This document shows, piece by piece, positions 1 to 11,600 of a stretch of DNA of 64,000 nucleotides. Position 1 is the first letter of the stretch, and every line of letters starts with the position of its first letter. The stretch covers positions 21,616,139 through 21,680,138 of the forward strand of contig CM035809.1 of assembly GCA_020466095.1 (NCBI GenBank), given 5' to 3'. The notes beneath the pieces were generated by a model that had not been told where the DNA came from, searched no databases, and saw nothing but the letters and a program-made list of their open reading frames with translations. Source of the DNA: Chlorops oryzae (lineage: Eukaryota > Arthropoda > Insecta > Diptera > Chloropidae). The position numbers were made by a program, and so were the translations under genes.

Positions 1-560
1 TCACAAAAACTGCTCTAAAATCGAAGTTTTTCAAGATATTTTGATGAACTTCGATATTTGATTATATTTAAAGGCAAGTAAAATGATTTCCAAAAATTGG
101 GAAAGTGGGCGTGGCAGAAGGACGTTTTTCGAAAATTGTCTCCTATTCCCGAAACGCCTATGGGACTTGAACGAAAATTGGCACTTATACTTCCTTTGTA
201 GCCATAAACATCCTGCCCAAAAATTTTCTTGATCGGTCCATTATTAAGGGTATCTCCAGTACTAGGGTCTGTCACAAAAATCCCAAACTTGCCTTAAAGT
301 CGGACTTTTTCGAAATATTTCAATGAAACTTGGAATTTGCGCGTATATTTAGGCCTCCGATTAGAATTCCGAAAAAAATTGAAAAGTGGGCGTGGCAAAG
401 GGGCAGTTTTCGTATAGAAATTAAACAAAAGTCGGTATATGGGGCCCCTTATGGCTTTAAACACCTCTTGATATTAAAAATTATTTGAAGATGTGTGTCT
501 GTGTCGGGTATTCTATTGTCAGGCTTGCCTGACTATACCACCCTTACTTGTTTTTTTATA
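1..560. repeat. Dispersed repeat R, copy 1
   Basis: Non-coding repeat recognised by recurring phrases: AGTGGGCGTGGC, a run reading GTGACAGACCCTAGTACTGG or its complement, and a stretch ending near TTACTTGTTTTT. The same phrases in the same order occur at about 5570-6195 and 22050-22700. No protein is encoded; the short reading frames here are chance. It looks like a non-autonomous transposable element of the kind scattered through fly genomes. I cannot name the family or find clean termini, so the boundaries are approximate. Confidence 0.65.
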
Positions 561-1536
561 TTTTGTGATAAATATGTGTTTAAATTTTTCAACAAGTTCC
601 ACATTTACTAATTTTTGCAAACTTTTTCATACAAATTGTAGGGCAATTCCAACTTTCATTAAGCGTGGCCGAAAAATTCCAAATTTTGGAGTTTCCGTTA
701 CAAGGGCGGATGGGTGGCGGGGTGGTTGTATGTTGTTAATTTTTTAAAATTTCTTCATCTTATCAAAAGTAATGTCCATGCCAAATTTCATTGCTCTAGG
801 GCAACTCCTTCTATTTTTGGCCAAAGAATGTATGAAGACGCGACACTGTGCGTCGTTGTGCGGCATAAACTGCTTCTTTTTTTTTTTTTTTTACGCCTGA
901 CACAAACGCGATTGTTGCTTCAGCGGCTTCTCTAGAAAACTCGCAAGTTTTGATTTTCCATTTTCAGTTATTTGGTTTTGTTTTTTTTTTCTTTTTGATT
1001 TTGCGTGCCAAAAAGTTCTACCAAACATTAAGAGGCTTGCTACGACGCAAGGCTAAGCAAAGTCCAAACAATTTTCAAACTTTACGGTCGAGCATCAAGC
1101 ACAGTGAAGCAAGACTTCGGCAGCCGAAAAGTGGTATTTATGGTAATTAAATGTAGAAAAAAAAATGAGAAAAAAAAATTAAAACGCAAAAGCAACAGCG
1201 CCGGTTCTAGAACCAGCACAACGTTGACACAAAAACCAATTTCTAACAAAAACAAAACATCGACGAATCGCAATTGAACTTGTTCTAACTAAGCGCCTCA
1301 AACAATCTCTGTGGGGACACATACTAAAAATCTGTTCGCGATGCTGAGTTCTTATTCAACGTGAGCCAACCGAACGTGCTTCAGTTACGTTCCAAGTCTT
1401 TGCGCTAGAACATTTATAGAAAGAAATATATTGATCTCAGCTTTTGCGCGACAGCTCGGTGGTCCCTATTCTAAATCGTTCCACTCGCTTGCTCCAGAAA
1501 TCCTTTTGAAAAATTTGACGAAAAAAAAAAACTGCG
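561..1536. other. 5-prime flank of the lipase gene, no gene seen
   Basis: AT-rich DNA with homopolymer runs (T at 876-891 and A/T runs near 975 and 1155) and no convincing coding frame. From about 1320 base composition becomes more mixed. A TCAGTT motif near 1380 resembles an arthropod initiator and could mark the lipase transcription start, but no TATA box is clear. The A-rich stretch just before 1537 is a normal insect start-codon context. Confidence 0.35.
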
Positions 1537-2885
1537 ATGGAAATTTATTTGCCCCTACTTCTTCTTATCACCATTTCACTGGGAGGTAGGTATCAACGGA
1601 CAGACATTCCTCCAGCCCTGACCAACTGTATTTTCTAATAAAAAAAAAAAAATTAGTGCTCTCTTCATCCCCTTTCAACGGTGCCAGTTTATCTTACAAG
1701 CCCGGCTACTGCGAATTGTCCACGACAAATCTAATCAAAGAAGTTGTCGAGAGTGAATTGCATGCAGTTTTGAATCCGAAATTCCGTTACTCAAGTGAAA
1801 AATTCCTTCGATTCGATCTGTATACGCCAAAGAATCCAGCACAACATCAAGTCCTTAGCACTGGTGATAAGTTATCCTTAAAGCGATCAAATTTCAATGC
1901 CAAATGGCCTGTGAGGTAAATTTTTGAGTGCAAATATTTGATTTTTGAGTGCATAAATTGTCACGGACTAAGTCACTTCTTTCACAGATTCTCCATACAC
2001 GGCTGGATGGGTAATGGCTTCACATGCTCGAATGCTGCTATTAAGGATGCATATCTCGCACGTGGCAATTTCAATGTTATTATCGTCGATTGGAGTGCGC
2101 ACGCCCTCGATATCAGCTATAATCGAATTTCCGCACAATTATCGTCGATCGCACGTTATCTCGTCAAGTTTATCGATTTTCTGCACAGTGAGACTGGCAT
2201 TGACTATCAGCAGATCTATCTCATTGGTCATAGTGCTGGTGCCCACATAGCCGGATGGGTGGGGAAAATGTTGATGCCAGAGAGATTGGGTGCAATTATG
2301 GCACTCGATCCGGCCGGACTGGCACAATTGGGCTTGAGTGCATCACATCGTTTGGCACCGAACGACGCGCTCTATGTCGAATCTATACACTCCGATATAG
2401 CATTGCTTGGAAACCCAAGCACGACACTTAGCCAGGCTGCTTTCTTTTCCAATTATGGACTCGCACAGCCACAATGCCCGAATGCAACGGCAGCCGAATT
2501 TGATTTCGTCTGCGATCACTTTGCATCGCTATATTTTTTCGCAGAATCCGTACGGAATCCATCACTCTTTGGCGCTATTCGATGCGAGCGTGGAGGGAAA
2601 ACTCCGCAGCGTGACGACGACGACGACGACGACAGCGAGTTCAAAGATTTCAGCTGCACTTGCCGAACGTCGCAGGCATCGGGGGGATCGTGTACAGCGG
2701 ATGTCTTCTTTGGTGGGGAGCCGCTTGTTGTCAAAAATGGTGTTTACTACTTCAGTACGCGAAAGTCTCCGAATTTCGGTTACGGTGCTGATGTGTACGT
2801 AGAGAAGCCACAGCCCTCAAAAATGCAACAACGTCGTCGGCGTGTGACAAATGTACTCATACAAAGTGCTATTAATAAGGTTTGA
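1537..2885 (+). CDS. Secreted neutral lipase (pancreatic lipase-like), three exons
   Basis: Predicted exons 1537-1585, 1657-1915 and 1988-2885 join with GT-AG introns of 71 and 72 bases in matching phases, giving 401 residues. The start is an ATG followed by MEIYLPLLLLITISLGG, a good signal peptide. Family landmarks are in order: IHGWMGNG (near residue 105, oxyanion region), GHSAG with the nucleophile Ser at about 185, ALDPAG with Asp at about 210, and VCDH with His at about 280. All three catalytic residues are therefore present. The product should hydrolyse ester lipids outside the cell. The region between Asp and His is short for a lid, as in many insect members. Oddities: a run of six Asp (from (GAC)n) near 2620-2640 and a basic R-R-R-R tail. 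The exact orthologue cannot be assigned; a non-enzymatic yolk-protein relative is unlikely given the intact triad. If the myosin tail lies left of the window, this gene is nested in a myosin intron on the opposite strand. Confidence 0.9.
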
Positions 2886-3595
2886 GCATATGGGAGGAGC
2901 TCATCATTCGGTTAGTATCAATTTTTTTTTTGTACAGTATTCTTATGATTTATTTTTTTTCTTTTTTTTTACGTGTAATGAATGAATTATAATGAAGCGA
3001 ATTTGTTTTCGAAGAGAATATAATTTTTTTATTGCCTTTTTCTGCCAACAATTCCGCGTAGTTGTGTTTCTCCATCGAATGTCATCAGAGGGAACGAGCG
3101 TGTGAGTAATTATGACAGATTTGGGAGTAATTGGTTTTTCTTAGTGCGCTTCTAAATAAGGCGAAAAACGCCTGAGCTCCATGTTGTTCTGATCGCGCGG
3201 GGGGACGGTCGGGGAAGAGAGACAAACTCAAAATAAAAAGCTTCTCATGTACTTGTCGCCTAAAGTAGATCCAAAGTAGATTATATATTGAATCATTCGA
3301 TGTTCTTTGATTAGATTCTTTGATTATTTCAGAATTTATAGATACCTATGGTCATTTCCACAGGTTGCGATCGTCCGTTTGTACGCTTTTGATTAAAAAA
3401 AATATAGCGAATTAAGATTTTAAGGAACTGGATGACTTAACTACATTCCTAACTATCCGGGAGAGGCTTCAAGAAGTTGGTCTGGAAGGAAGGTCCGGAC
3501 AAAAAGCACCCTTTTTGTCCCACAACTAATTAGTAGATATATAGTAACAAATATCTCTGACTTTCACACTCCCTTTAAAACCAATAACCGCTTTA
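2886..3595. other. 3-prime flank of the lipase gene
   Basis: No coding frame of note. An AATAAA at about 3232 on the + strand is a plausible polyadenylation signal for the lipase transcript, some 350 bases after the stop. The rest is AT-rich spacer leading into the satellite array. Confidence 0.4.
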
Positions 3596-3599
3596 GGGA

Positions 3600-5565
3600 G
3601 CCAAAATTCACGTAAAGAAATCTATTATTCGCTTAAAGTAACCAAATTCGCGTAAAGAAATCTATTATTCGCTTAAAGTAACCAAAATTCGCGTAAAGAA
3701 TCTATTATTCGCTAAAGTCAAATTCGCTTAAAGTAACCAAAATTCGCGTAAAGAAATCTATTATTCGCTTAAAGTAACCAAAATTCGCGTAAAGAAATCT
3801 ATTATTCGCTTAAAGTAACCAAAATTCGCGTAAAGAAATCTATTATTCGCTTAAAGTAACCAAAATTCGCGTAAAGAAATCTATTATTCGCTTAAAGTAA
3901 CCGAAATTCGCTTAAAGTAACCAAAATTCGCGTAAAGAAATCTATTATTCGCTTAAAGTAACCAAAATTCGCGTAAAGAAATCTATTATTCGCTTAAAGT
4001 AACCAAAATTCTAAGACAATGCTAAAGAAATTAAAGAATCTATTATTCGCTTAAAGTAACCAAAATTCGCGTAAAGAAATCTATTATTCGCTTAAAGTAA
4101 CCAAATTCGCTAAAGAATCATATCGCTAAGTAACAAATTCGCTGTAAAATGAAATCTATTATTCGCTTAAAGTAACCAAAATTCGCTAAAGAAATCTATT
4201 ATTCGCTTAAAGTAACCAAAATTCGCTAAAGAAATCTATTATTCGCTTAAAGTAACCAAAATTCGCGTAAAGAAATCTATTATTCGCTTAAAGTAACCAA
4301 AATTCGCGTAAAGAAATCTATTTATTCGCTTAAAGTAACCAAAATTCGCGTAAAGAAATCTATTATTCGCTTAAAGTAACCAAAATTCGCTAAAGAATCA
4401 TTATGTTAATAACAATCGCTTAAAGTAACATAATTCGCTTAAAGAACAATCGCTAAAGAATCTATTTTCGCTTAAAGTAACCAAAATTCCGTAAAGAAAT
4501 CTATTATTCGCTTAAAGTAACCAAAATTCGCGTAAAGAAATCTATTATTCGCTTAAAGTAACCAAAATTCGCGTTAAAGATCTATTATCCTTAATAATCC
4601 AAATTCGCTTAAAGTAACCAAAATTCGCGTAAAGAAATCTATTATTCGCTTAAAGTAACCAAAATTCGCGTAAAGAAATCTATTATTCGCTTAAAGTAAC
4701 CAAAATTCGCGTAAAGAAATCTATTATTCGCTTAAAGTTAACCAAAATTCGCTAAAGAAATCTATTATTCGCTTAAAGTAACCAAAATTCGCGTAAAGAA
4801 ATCTATTATTCGCTTAAAGTAACCAAAATTCGCTTAAAGAAATCTATTATTCGCTTAAAGTAACCAAAATCTATATCGCTTAAAGTAACCAAAATTCGCG
4901 TAAAGAAATCTATTATTCGCTTAAAGTAACCAAAATTCGCGTTAAAGAAATCATATTATTCGCTTAAAGTAACCAAAATTCGCTTAAAGAAATCTATTAT
5001 TCGCTTAAAGTAACCAAAATTCGCGTAAAGAAATCTATTATTCGCTTAAAGTAACCAAAATTCGCTTAAAGAAATCTATTATTCGCTTAAAGTAACCAAA
5101 ATTCGCGTAAAGAAATCTATTATTCGCTTAAAGTAACCAAAATTCGCTTAAAGAAATCTATTATTCGCTTAAAGTAACCAAAATTCGCGTTAAAGAAATC
5201 TATTATTCGCTTAAAGTAACCAAAATTCGCGTAAAGAAATCTATTATTCGCTTAAAGTAACCAAAATTCGCTTAAAGAAATCTATTATTCGCTTAAAGTA
5301 ACCAAAATTCGCGTAAAGAAATCTATTATTCGCTTAAAGTAACCAAAATTCGCTTAAAGGAATCTATTATTCGCTTAAAGTAACCAAAATTCGCTAAAGA
5401 AATCTATTATTCGCTTAAAGTAACCAAAATTCGCTTAAAGAAATCTATTATTCGCTTAAAGTAACCAAAATTCGCTTAAAGTAACCAAATTCGCTTAAAG
5501 TAACCAAAATTAGCTTAAAGAAATCTATATTCGCTTTAAGTGACCAACATTCGCTTAGAAAAGCT
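3600..5565. repeat. 41-bp satellite array
   Basis: Tandem array, about 2 kb and close to 48 units. The unit is two related halves, ATTCGCGTAAAGAAATCTATT (21 bp) and ATTCGCTTAAAGTAACCAAA (20 bp), sharing ATTCGC(G/T)TAAAG. The 41-bp step is exact between 3783 and 3824. Many units are perfect. Others carry one-base indels or lose one half, for example near 4020-4140, 4390-4470 and 4580-4610. The right edge decays gradually after 5480. No reading frame is kept. It lies between the lipase gene and the myosin motor exons. Confidence 0.95.
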
Positions 5566-5569
5566 AATA

Positions 5570-6195
5570 TTTACTTAAAGAAACCATATTCATTTTTTAA
5601 AAAAGTCGACAATCGGTTTAAAGAAACAAATTGAAGTGAAATTTCAGATTGATAAAACTTCAGGTGAAGCAGAAAAGATCGACTATTTTTGAGGAATATA
5701 GATATAATTCGATCGAAAAGGAAGTCTTTATGCCGAAAAATTAGAAAATAGTTAGTTTTTAAAACTGCCCTTTTGCCACGCCCACTATTTAAATTCTTCA
5801 AAATTTAATCGGAGGCTTAAAAATAAGCGGAAATTTTAAATTTCATTGAAATATTTGGCTGAATTCAAACTTTAGAGCAGTTTTTATGATTTTCATAGCA
5901 CACATTTGTACTGGAGGTGCCCCAAAATTGATCCGATCAAATCCATTCTTGAATCTGTTGTTGATCACATCTCCGCCAACATACCTACCGAATTCTGTCA
6001 AGTCCTTCGATAAGAAAACTGTATACGGACCGATGGACATGCAGTCAAGCAGACAGACAAAGATACGGACATGGGTAATTCGAATCTCCTGGTGACGCTG
6101 ATCATATCTATATAGATTTTTGGTATATCTCAAATGGTTCTGGGTAACACACACGCACCAACACAATATACACGCACAAAGAGTGTTGGGTATAA
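5570..6195. repeat. Dispersed repeat R, copy 2
   Basis: Second copy of the repeat seen at 1-560 and 22050-22700. It has GCCACGCCCAC near 5775, a match to the CTTCGATAAGA(A/T)AACTGTATAC phrase near 6005, and GACAGAC-type runs. It lies only about 20 bases beyond the splice donor that ends the last visible myosin exon (6215), so the intron begins almost directly in transposon-like DNA. Confidence 0.65.
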
Positions 6196-6214
6196 AAACT
6201 TTTTGAAAACTCAC

Positions 6215-9179
6215 CTGACTTGGTCCAATGCGATACGTTGCTGTATCTACCTCATTTGCTATCAATATTTGTTCGGCAGTAATTGTCTTCTTCTGCTGCT
6301 GCTGCATCGGCGTCGGCTAATAGACCAAATCGTCGTACGAATTCAGCTAAAGGAACTGTTTGAGGAAATCCAAGACGATGTAGACGAGCCGCCGGAAGAA
6401 TTTGAGAGCCTCGAAGCTGAAAGAAAGAAATTAAATTTTCATTTTTATAATTTTTCATTGATTGTATTTGCTTTTTTTTTTTTTTTTTCAAGCTACCTGA
6501 CTCCGAAGAAGCGGAACATTCACAATGTCTTCATTGAATGTTTGGTTTAAATTTGATGAAATATTTGGAGATCCGCTCACAGAGTAACTATGCGGCTGTC
6601 CAGCATTGTGACGCAACATAAAGCAATGTACGAAATGCATACCCGTACGGCGTAGGGTATCTATAATACCATCGACTGTGAACTTAACCTGCAACATCAC
6701 CGAATTTCGCTTAACACCAGCTGAAGTAAACGAACGACGTATGCTCGAGACACGTCTCAACGATTGAGTTCCATCCAGGCCAGCAATCGATCCACAAAAT
6801 ACGATATTTCCAGCACTACGCGTCAGGGAACCGATACCCAAAAGTCGGATTTCATCTCGTGTACTTTCTTGTAGCAGCGATGCTGCATTACGCACCGCTG
6901 GATGTTCACGACTATGACGCACCCAACCATCTACGTTGTAAAGTACGGGATTCGTGCCTTGCATATGCTGAAGTACGATATGCCTCGGAGTGGTTCCTTT
7001 ACGCAAAATCAAATGATGTTCACGATCACCGAAATGTGCAAAAAGACGTTCCAGAAATGTATCATCATTAGCATTCGGGTAGATTGATTCCTCGTCGAGT
7101 AACCTAAAAAAGTTTTCGATTTCTTCTCTATTTTTAAACACATGAATATTGCCAAAGTACTCACCATAGCATTCCTCGTCGATCCTGATCTCTTAGATCA
7201 CGTTGCGAAGACCTAACGACATGATTCTGCGGTGACTTATCGATCAATGAGACCAAAACAGCGGGACTGCTTTCTGGCATATCTGTGCTCTCAATTTCAA
7301 TTAACTCCTGAGCATAACGGTCTCTAGGCGCAACGAGTGTTGTATGATGGAATAATAATTGCAAGCGCTCTTGCAAATAATTATGATGCAAATCAGAAAT
7401 AGAAGCACCACTATGAACGCCACAGCTTGCTGGATTTTGAAAGCCAGGCGTATCAATTAACATAATGGAAGCAATCGTATGGGAACTGGAACAGAGTGAC
7501 TTATTAATGAATGCAACAACAGCGGCGAGTGCCTCCGAATAAAGCCCAATAACCAAAGCTTCAAGACATTCCCATGCGGACTCGACTCCATCTCCGGGGG
7601 TTTTCGAAGGACTTGTACTACCGTTAAAATTGCTTTGCGTTATATTGAAAGTTCCCGCCGAGAGATCTTCTATGGATATGCCCAGAAGGCTTGCGGCCTT
7701 TCTTGCCGCCGTTGGATTGGCAAACTGTATGCGTGCAGTAGGACCTGATCCAACTGTGAAATTAAGACACTCAATGATATTACTTCTTACATTGTGCTCA
7801 TAAGATGTCAACCAACCAACCAACCTCTTGAAACAGCTGCGAGTCCTAAATGGTAGATCGCAGCTAGTATACTCCATACACCACGCACCAACTTAGGATC
7901 CACATTAAGTATTTCGAATGCCTGAACTATTCGCGCAAACTCCGTTGAGGCACGATGGCTCTCCTCGATAGTTTGTGGCAGAGATATAAACGGATGACTA
8001 TCATCGGTTGCGATCGTATCGATGAGCAGCTCTTTCTGCAGTAAACCCTCCGATCCTGCAATCAATCGTGTCAGCATGTAAAAGCTATATTCATGCTTCA
8101 AACGTCTTCCAGCGCGTTGGCGTTCAGGCAATAAGATCTAAGAGAAAAAAGAACGAGGATTTGAAAAAAAACTGTTTTTTTTATTAAAAAGAATAGTACC
8201 AACCTGCACTGATGCCGATGCAATTTGTCCAGTTGGATCGAAATCCAGACTCAAGAGCTGTGTCATTCGTGTTGCATTGGAATTGAGACATGTCTTTGTA
8301 CTACCGAAAGCCTCTAGAATAATATTCATCGAATTGACCTTGTCAGCGGTCAGATAATTATTCGCAGAGCCTGTAAAATAAATGAAGGAAATCAGCACTA
8401 TATGCAAAAGCAAAAGCAATTACTGAAAATTGGATGAACTGACAGCCACGACCACGCACCATTGCTATATTTAGAGATTCGAGTCTATACTTCTTATACT
8501 CATACTACGTACGTACCAGCAGCCAATATCAGATAATAAAGTGCATGCTTGAAACTTGTCGTCTTGCCAGAACCAGATCGTCCCAAGAATATTAGACTCT
8601 GGTCTCGTCGCGTTTCCAACATGCTCCTGTAGGCGGACTGCGCTAGCGAATATATATGCGGAGGCATATCTTCAGTTTTGCAACCACGAAACATGGAAAC
8701 AACCTATTTTAAGGGGAATAGAAAATAACACATTCGGATGATTTTTTTTTTTTTTTTTTTTTTTAGTTTCAAGTCTTGTGGGTTACCTTCTCTGAGTAGA
8801 GCGATAGATTAGCCATTGGATTGAGAACGAGCAGTGTTGGTCCTGCTTTCGTATGTATAAGATTGCTAGCGAAACGTTGCCGCAGACAATGCAGCACGGA
8901 GGCTTCATTTAAGTGCTTTAGATCGCAAATATCTTCAATAAGATCCAATTCTGCCGGATTCTGTTGCTCGATATCATCCTCGTCGACTGTCAGCTCTTCG
9001 CCATTGTGCAACAGCTGAACAATCGCCTTATGTTGTCCGGCCAACGAATTTGATTGTGGTAAACGCATGGCAGCACAAAATCCGCCACGATGAATCAACC
9101 ATACAAAGTTCTCCTTGTTCATCGAGTATGAACCACTTTCATCATCGCCATTCAAATGTCGCTTTATGTTACCGCGGGA
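6215..9179 (-). CDS. Mhcl: Myosin-18 motor domain exons (unconventional myosin, Mhcl-like)
   Basis: Seven exons read right to left: 9179-8787, 8703-8517, 8370-8204, 8137-7825, 7753-7165, 7103-6497, 6416-6215. Introns are GT-AG and phases agree at every junction (0, 0, 1, 0, 1, 2, 0). They encode about 820 residues of a myosin head: [13 protein letters not shown], then P-loop GRSGSGKT (about 8580), switch I as [16 protein letters not shown], switch II as DTPGFQNP (about 7440), RGMLWLLDEES across the 7165/7103 junction, PLLRSQLRGSQ across 6497/6416, and TYRIGPSQ at the end. The altered switches are typical of class XVIII myosins, which bind nucleotide but have weak or no motor ATPase and act as actin-associated scaffolds. 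The last exon needs a one-base frame change near 6290-6310 within a (GCA)n run. Frame one ends in a stop shortly after [12 protein letters not shown], while frame two carries [20 protein letters not shown]. No IQ or tail exon is found between 1 and 6215. Confidence 0.93.
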
Positions 9180-9199
9180 CTGAAACGGAAAGAAGAAAA

Positions 9200-10115
9200 A
9201 ATCAATATTCATAATTTTTGAAATTTAAGAACGGGAATATATGCATGTGTGGAAGTACTATGAGGCCTAATTTGGTCGTTCTTAAAAGCATCTCATACAT
9301 TTTACTTGCAGAAATCTAAGACACCTACAGTAAGAAATTTTTTCTCGAATAATTACACTGTGCTAGTTCAAAAAACCGACAGACCGCGTTCATATCTAGA
9401 AATATTAAGTCAAATGCGCTGAATACAATAGTGATATTGATTTTTTGGGATTGGCTCAGTTACGGAGATTTTCGTGTTTAAAGTGAATCCCTAAAGTGCA
9501 AGCATATTTTGTTTTTACTTAAAAATTTTACTTGCTCACAAAATTAATATCGATTTTGGGACAATTTTTTTTTCATCGAGGGCATGAAAGCATATGACTA
9601 TGAACCGAGAGTTCTGAAGTTCAAACCCGGAAAAGGAAAAGAAATAAATTTTATTTTTAATTTTGGAGAACTCCATACCATGTGTAAGTAAAAATCCGAA
9701 AAATAGTTTTCTTAAATTCGCTTGAATTTCAATTCGTAGATCTAAGAACCTCAGTAAGATCAATCGATTTTTTCTCGAATAATCTTCATTAGTTTTCATT
9801 GTGCAAATAACAATGCTTATCGTTTCACTTCCTAACGTATCTTATTTTGCTAAATCGCATCGGCAACAAAATGCAGAGCAACAAACATACCAAAGTTTGC
9901 CATTGTTCATCGAGTATGAACACTTTCATATCATAAATTGCTTTATCGTTACCGTGTCAAATCAAAGCAAGAGAAAAAGTAATTTTATGAAGTTTTTTTT
10001 AAACGGAATATTCATTATGGAAGAAAAACGGAATTTGGATAAATTCTTAAGCCTCAGTAGACATATTTCACTTGCAGGAACAAGAACCACAGTAAAATCT
10101 CGAGAATTATCATAG
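9200..10115 (-). pseudogene. Decayed tandem copy of myosin exon 4 and flank
   Basis: The stretch 9845-9960 is a diverged copy of the exon at 9050-9180. Both hold TTGTTCATCGAGTATGAAC, a CAAAATCCG / CAAAATGCA stretch, and a GTTACCG block in the same order and spacing. The flanks also echo each other: A(A/G)AATCTAAGAC plus TTTTTTCTCGAATAAT near 9315-9350 resembles 9740-9785. The copy has indels and stops in the myosin frame, so it cannot serve as an alternative exon now. It points to an old duplication of about 0.8 kb inside the intron upstream of the motor. Confidence 0.6.
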
Positions 10116-10180
10116 TTTTTTGGTGCCAAAAACACATTCTATCTTTCTATCCTACGTTCAAATATGCATTGAGAATAATT

Positions 10181-10396
10181 TTATGCGTAAATATCAGATT
10201 TCGGTAGGAGGGAGAACTTGGGCTTCTTTGTGAGATAATGTGATAAGTCCCTTGTGGGTTCCCAAGCCCATATCTTCAAGTTATAAATCCATTCAATGAA
10301 AACCTCTTCAGGGAAGTAAATTTTTTTCCGAACCTGTTTCTGCAATACTCGGTCATAGTTCTTGTAGAGAATATCACCATTCTCGACGAGGACCAT
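10181..10396 (-). CDS. Short ORF, unrecognised, in the myosin intron
   Basis: A 71-residue frame beginning MVLVENGDILYKNYDRVL and containing an aromatic-rich stretch (EWIYNLKIWAWEP). It is not low complexity and does not look like the surrounding AT-rich noise, but there is no family motif. It could be a real small gene, part of an alternative myosin 5-prime exon, or chance. Confidence 0.2.
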   Translation of the reverse strand: MVLVENGDILYKNYDRVLQKQVRKKIYFPEEVFIEWIYNLKIWAWEPTRDLSHYLTKKPKFSLLPKSDIYA

Positions 10397-10462
10397 AATC
10401 CAGCTGTGCTTTCCAATTTATTGAACTTTCTAAATTAAATGATTTCCTTAGGCCCGACGACG

Positions 10463-10960
10463 TCAAACGACGCTGTGTGTCTTATCACCATTTGGTGAAA
10501 CCGAACAAGGCGAAAAATTCGTATATCCAGTGTGATAGTTCCAAGGTGGTTTTAGGGTCTGCTTGCTGCTGCAAACACTTTGCTTGAGTGCTGCCAACTT
10601 TGGTATTGAAGATTGTGCTCCATTTTGACTTAGTAGCTTTAGAGATTTCCCCGGACATGAAGGGCTCTTCGCCTTAATGGGTAGCCGTGTAAATGTTGTT
10701 GCAACGGTGGATTTTATCAATTGCTTTGTTGTTGATTTGCTGCTACCGTTAATACCGCGTCCAATTGTTGAGTTTGATTTAACGATTCCTCTATTGGCTG
10801 AAATCTCCTTATCATTTTTCAATTTCGATTTGGCTGTTCCACAGGCATGTGCTTTACCGTTGCAGCCTTTATGAAATGCTGGATCGAGGCCAAAGTTCTG
10901 TGCCGATTTTGGAGACATTTGGAGACGCAGTGGTGGGCCATCAAATGTACTGCTGGGCAT
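10463..10960 (-). CDS. Mhcl: Probable alternative first coding exon of the myosin-18 gene
   Basis: A 165-codon frame on the same strand as the myosin, between the PDZ exon (ends 14676) and the first motor exon (starts 9179). The start codon has a strong insect context (AAACAAAAATG). The protein begins MPSSTFDGPPLRLQMSPKSA and is rich in Ser, Thr and Lys with no known domain. That fits a PDZ-less isoform N-terminus; myosin-18 genes in animals are known to have PDZ and PDZ-less forms from separate promoters. No strong phase-0 donor is obvious before the stop at 10463. Candidates are a GTGATA near 10486 (wrong phase) and a weak GTCGTT. It could instead be a small separate gene. Confidence 0.45.
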   Translation of the reverse strand: MPSSTFDGPPLRLQMSPKSAQNFGLDPAFHKGCNGKAHACGTAKSKLKNDKEISANRGIVKSNSTIGRGINGSSKSTTKQLIKSTVATTFTRLPIKAKSPSCPGKSLKLLSQNGAQSSIPKLAALKQSVCSSKQTLKPPWNYHTGYTNFSPCSVSPNGDKTHSVV

Positions 10961-11600
10961 TTTTGTTTAAATTTTAAATTGTTTTTTTTTTTTAATTATA
11001 TTTTTAACCACGTAAATTAAAATTTAAAGACTAGAATTTCATGTGTCTTGGATTACACATACAAAATGTTCAACGGATTGTTGTGTGTCAGTGAAGCCTA
11101 CTTCTCGAGGTAAACAATTACAATAAAAGAAGACCATGAGTTGTTGAAGTCAGTTCGTTCAAGAAATCTCAACGATGCGGAACTCCGACTTTGGCGACAA
11201 CGTATGAAACAACGAAGAAACACATTCGTAGGTAATCACGCGTGCTATCAAACTTCCGGAATCAGCAACCGACTGATCCAACGAACGAACGACGACACGA
11301 ACGAACGAACGAACGAACCAAACAACAAATGCCTCGCTTTCTAATTTAATATTCATAGGAATGGGGGAAAAGTTTTTCATTCAATGCACACGCAGGTCAA
11401 CTTGACTTCTTTGAAGACAAAAAATTAGCCAAATGCGCTATTAACGTCTCCCGATATTGCGTCACGTCTGCAACACCATAAATAACAACAACGATAAATA
11501 CACGAAAACCAACGACGATGAAGGCAGCAGAAACGCCGCTCCCGAATATCGTGCGCTCCGTACATTTAAGCAGACCCGCACACACTAACTGACTGGGTTG
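10961..11600 (-). promoter_or_regulatory. Leader and possible promoter of the alternative myosin exon
   Basis: Upstream of the 10960 start codon on the minus strand is a long stretch of balanced base composition. It has a (CGAA)n / (TTCG)n run near 11280-11320 and no long frame, like a 5-prime untranslated leader. CAG-rich and (CAA)n stretches continue to about 11970. The role is inferred from position and composition only. Confidence 0.3.

Noticed and set aside
3600..5565. CRISPR-like regular array
   Set aside because: No unique spacers; the whole 41-bp unit is repeated and the genome is eukaryotic.
6280..6310. Programmed ribosomal frameshift in the myosin
   Set aside because: No slippery heptamer or downstream structure seen, and motor exons of this family do not use one; an indel is simpler.
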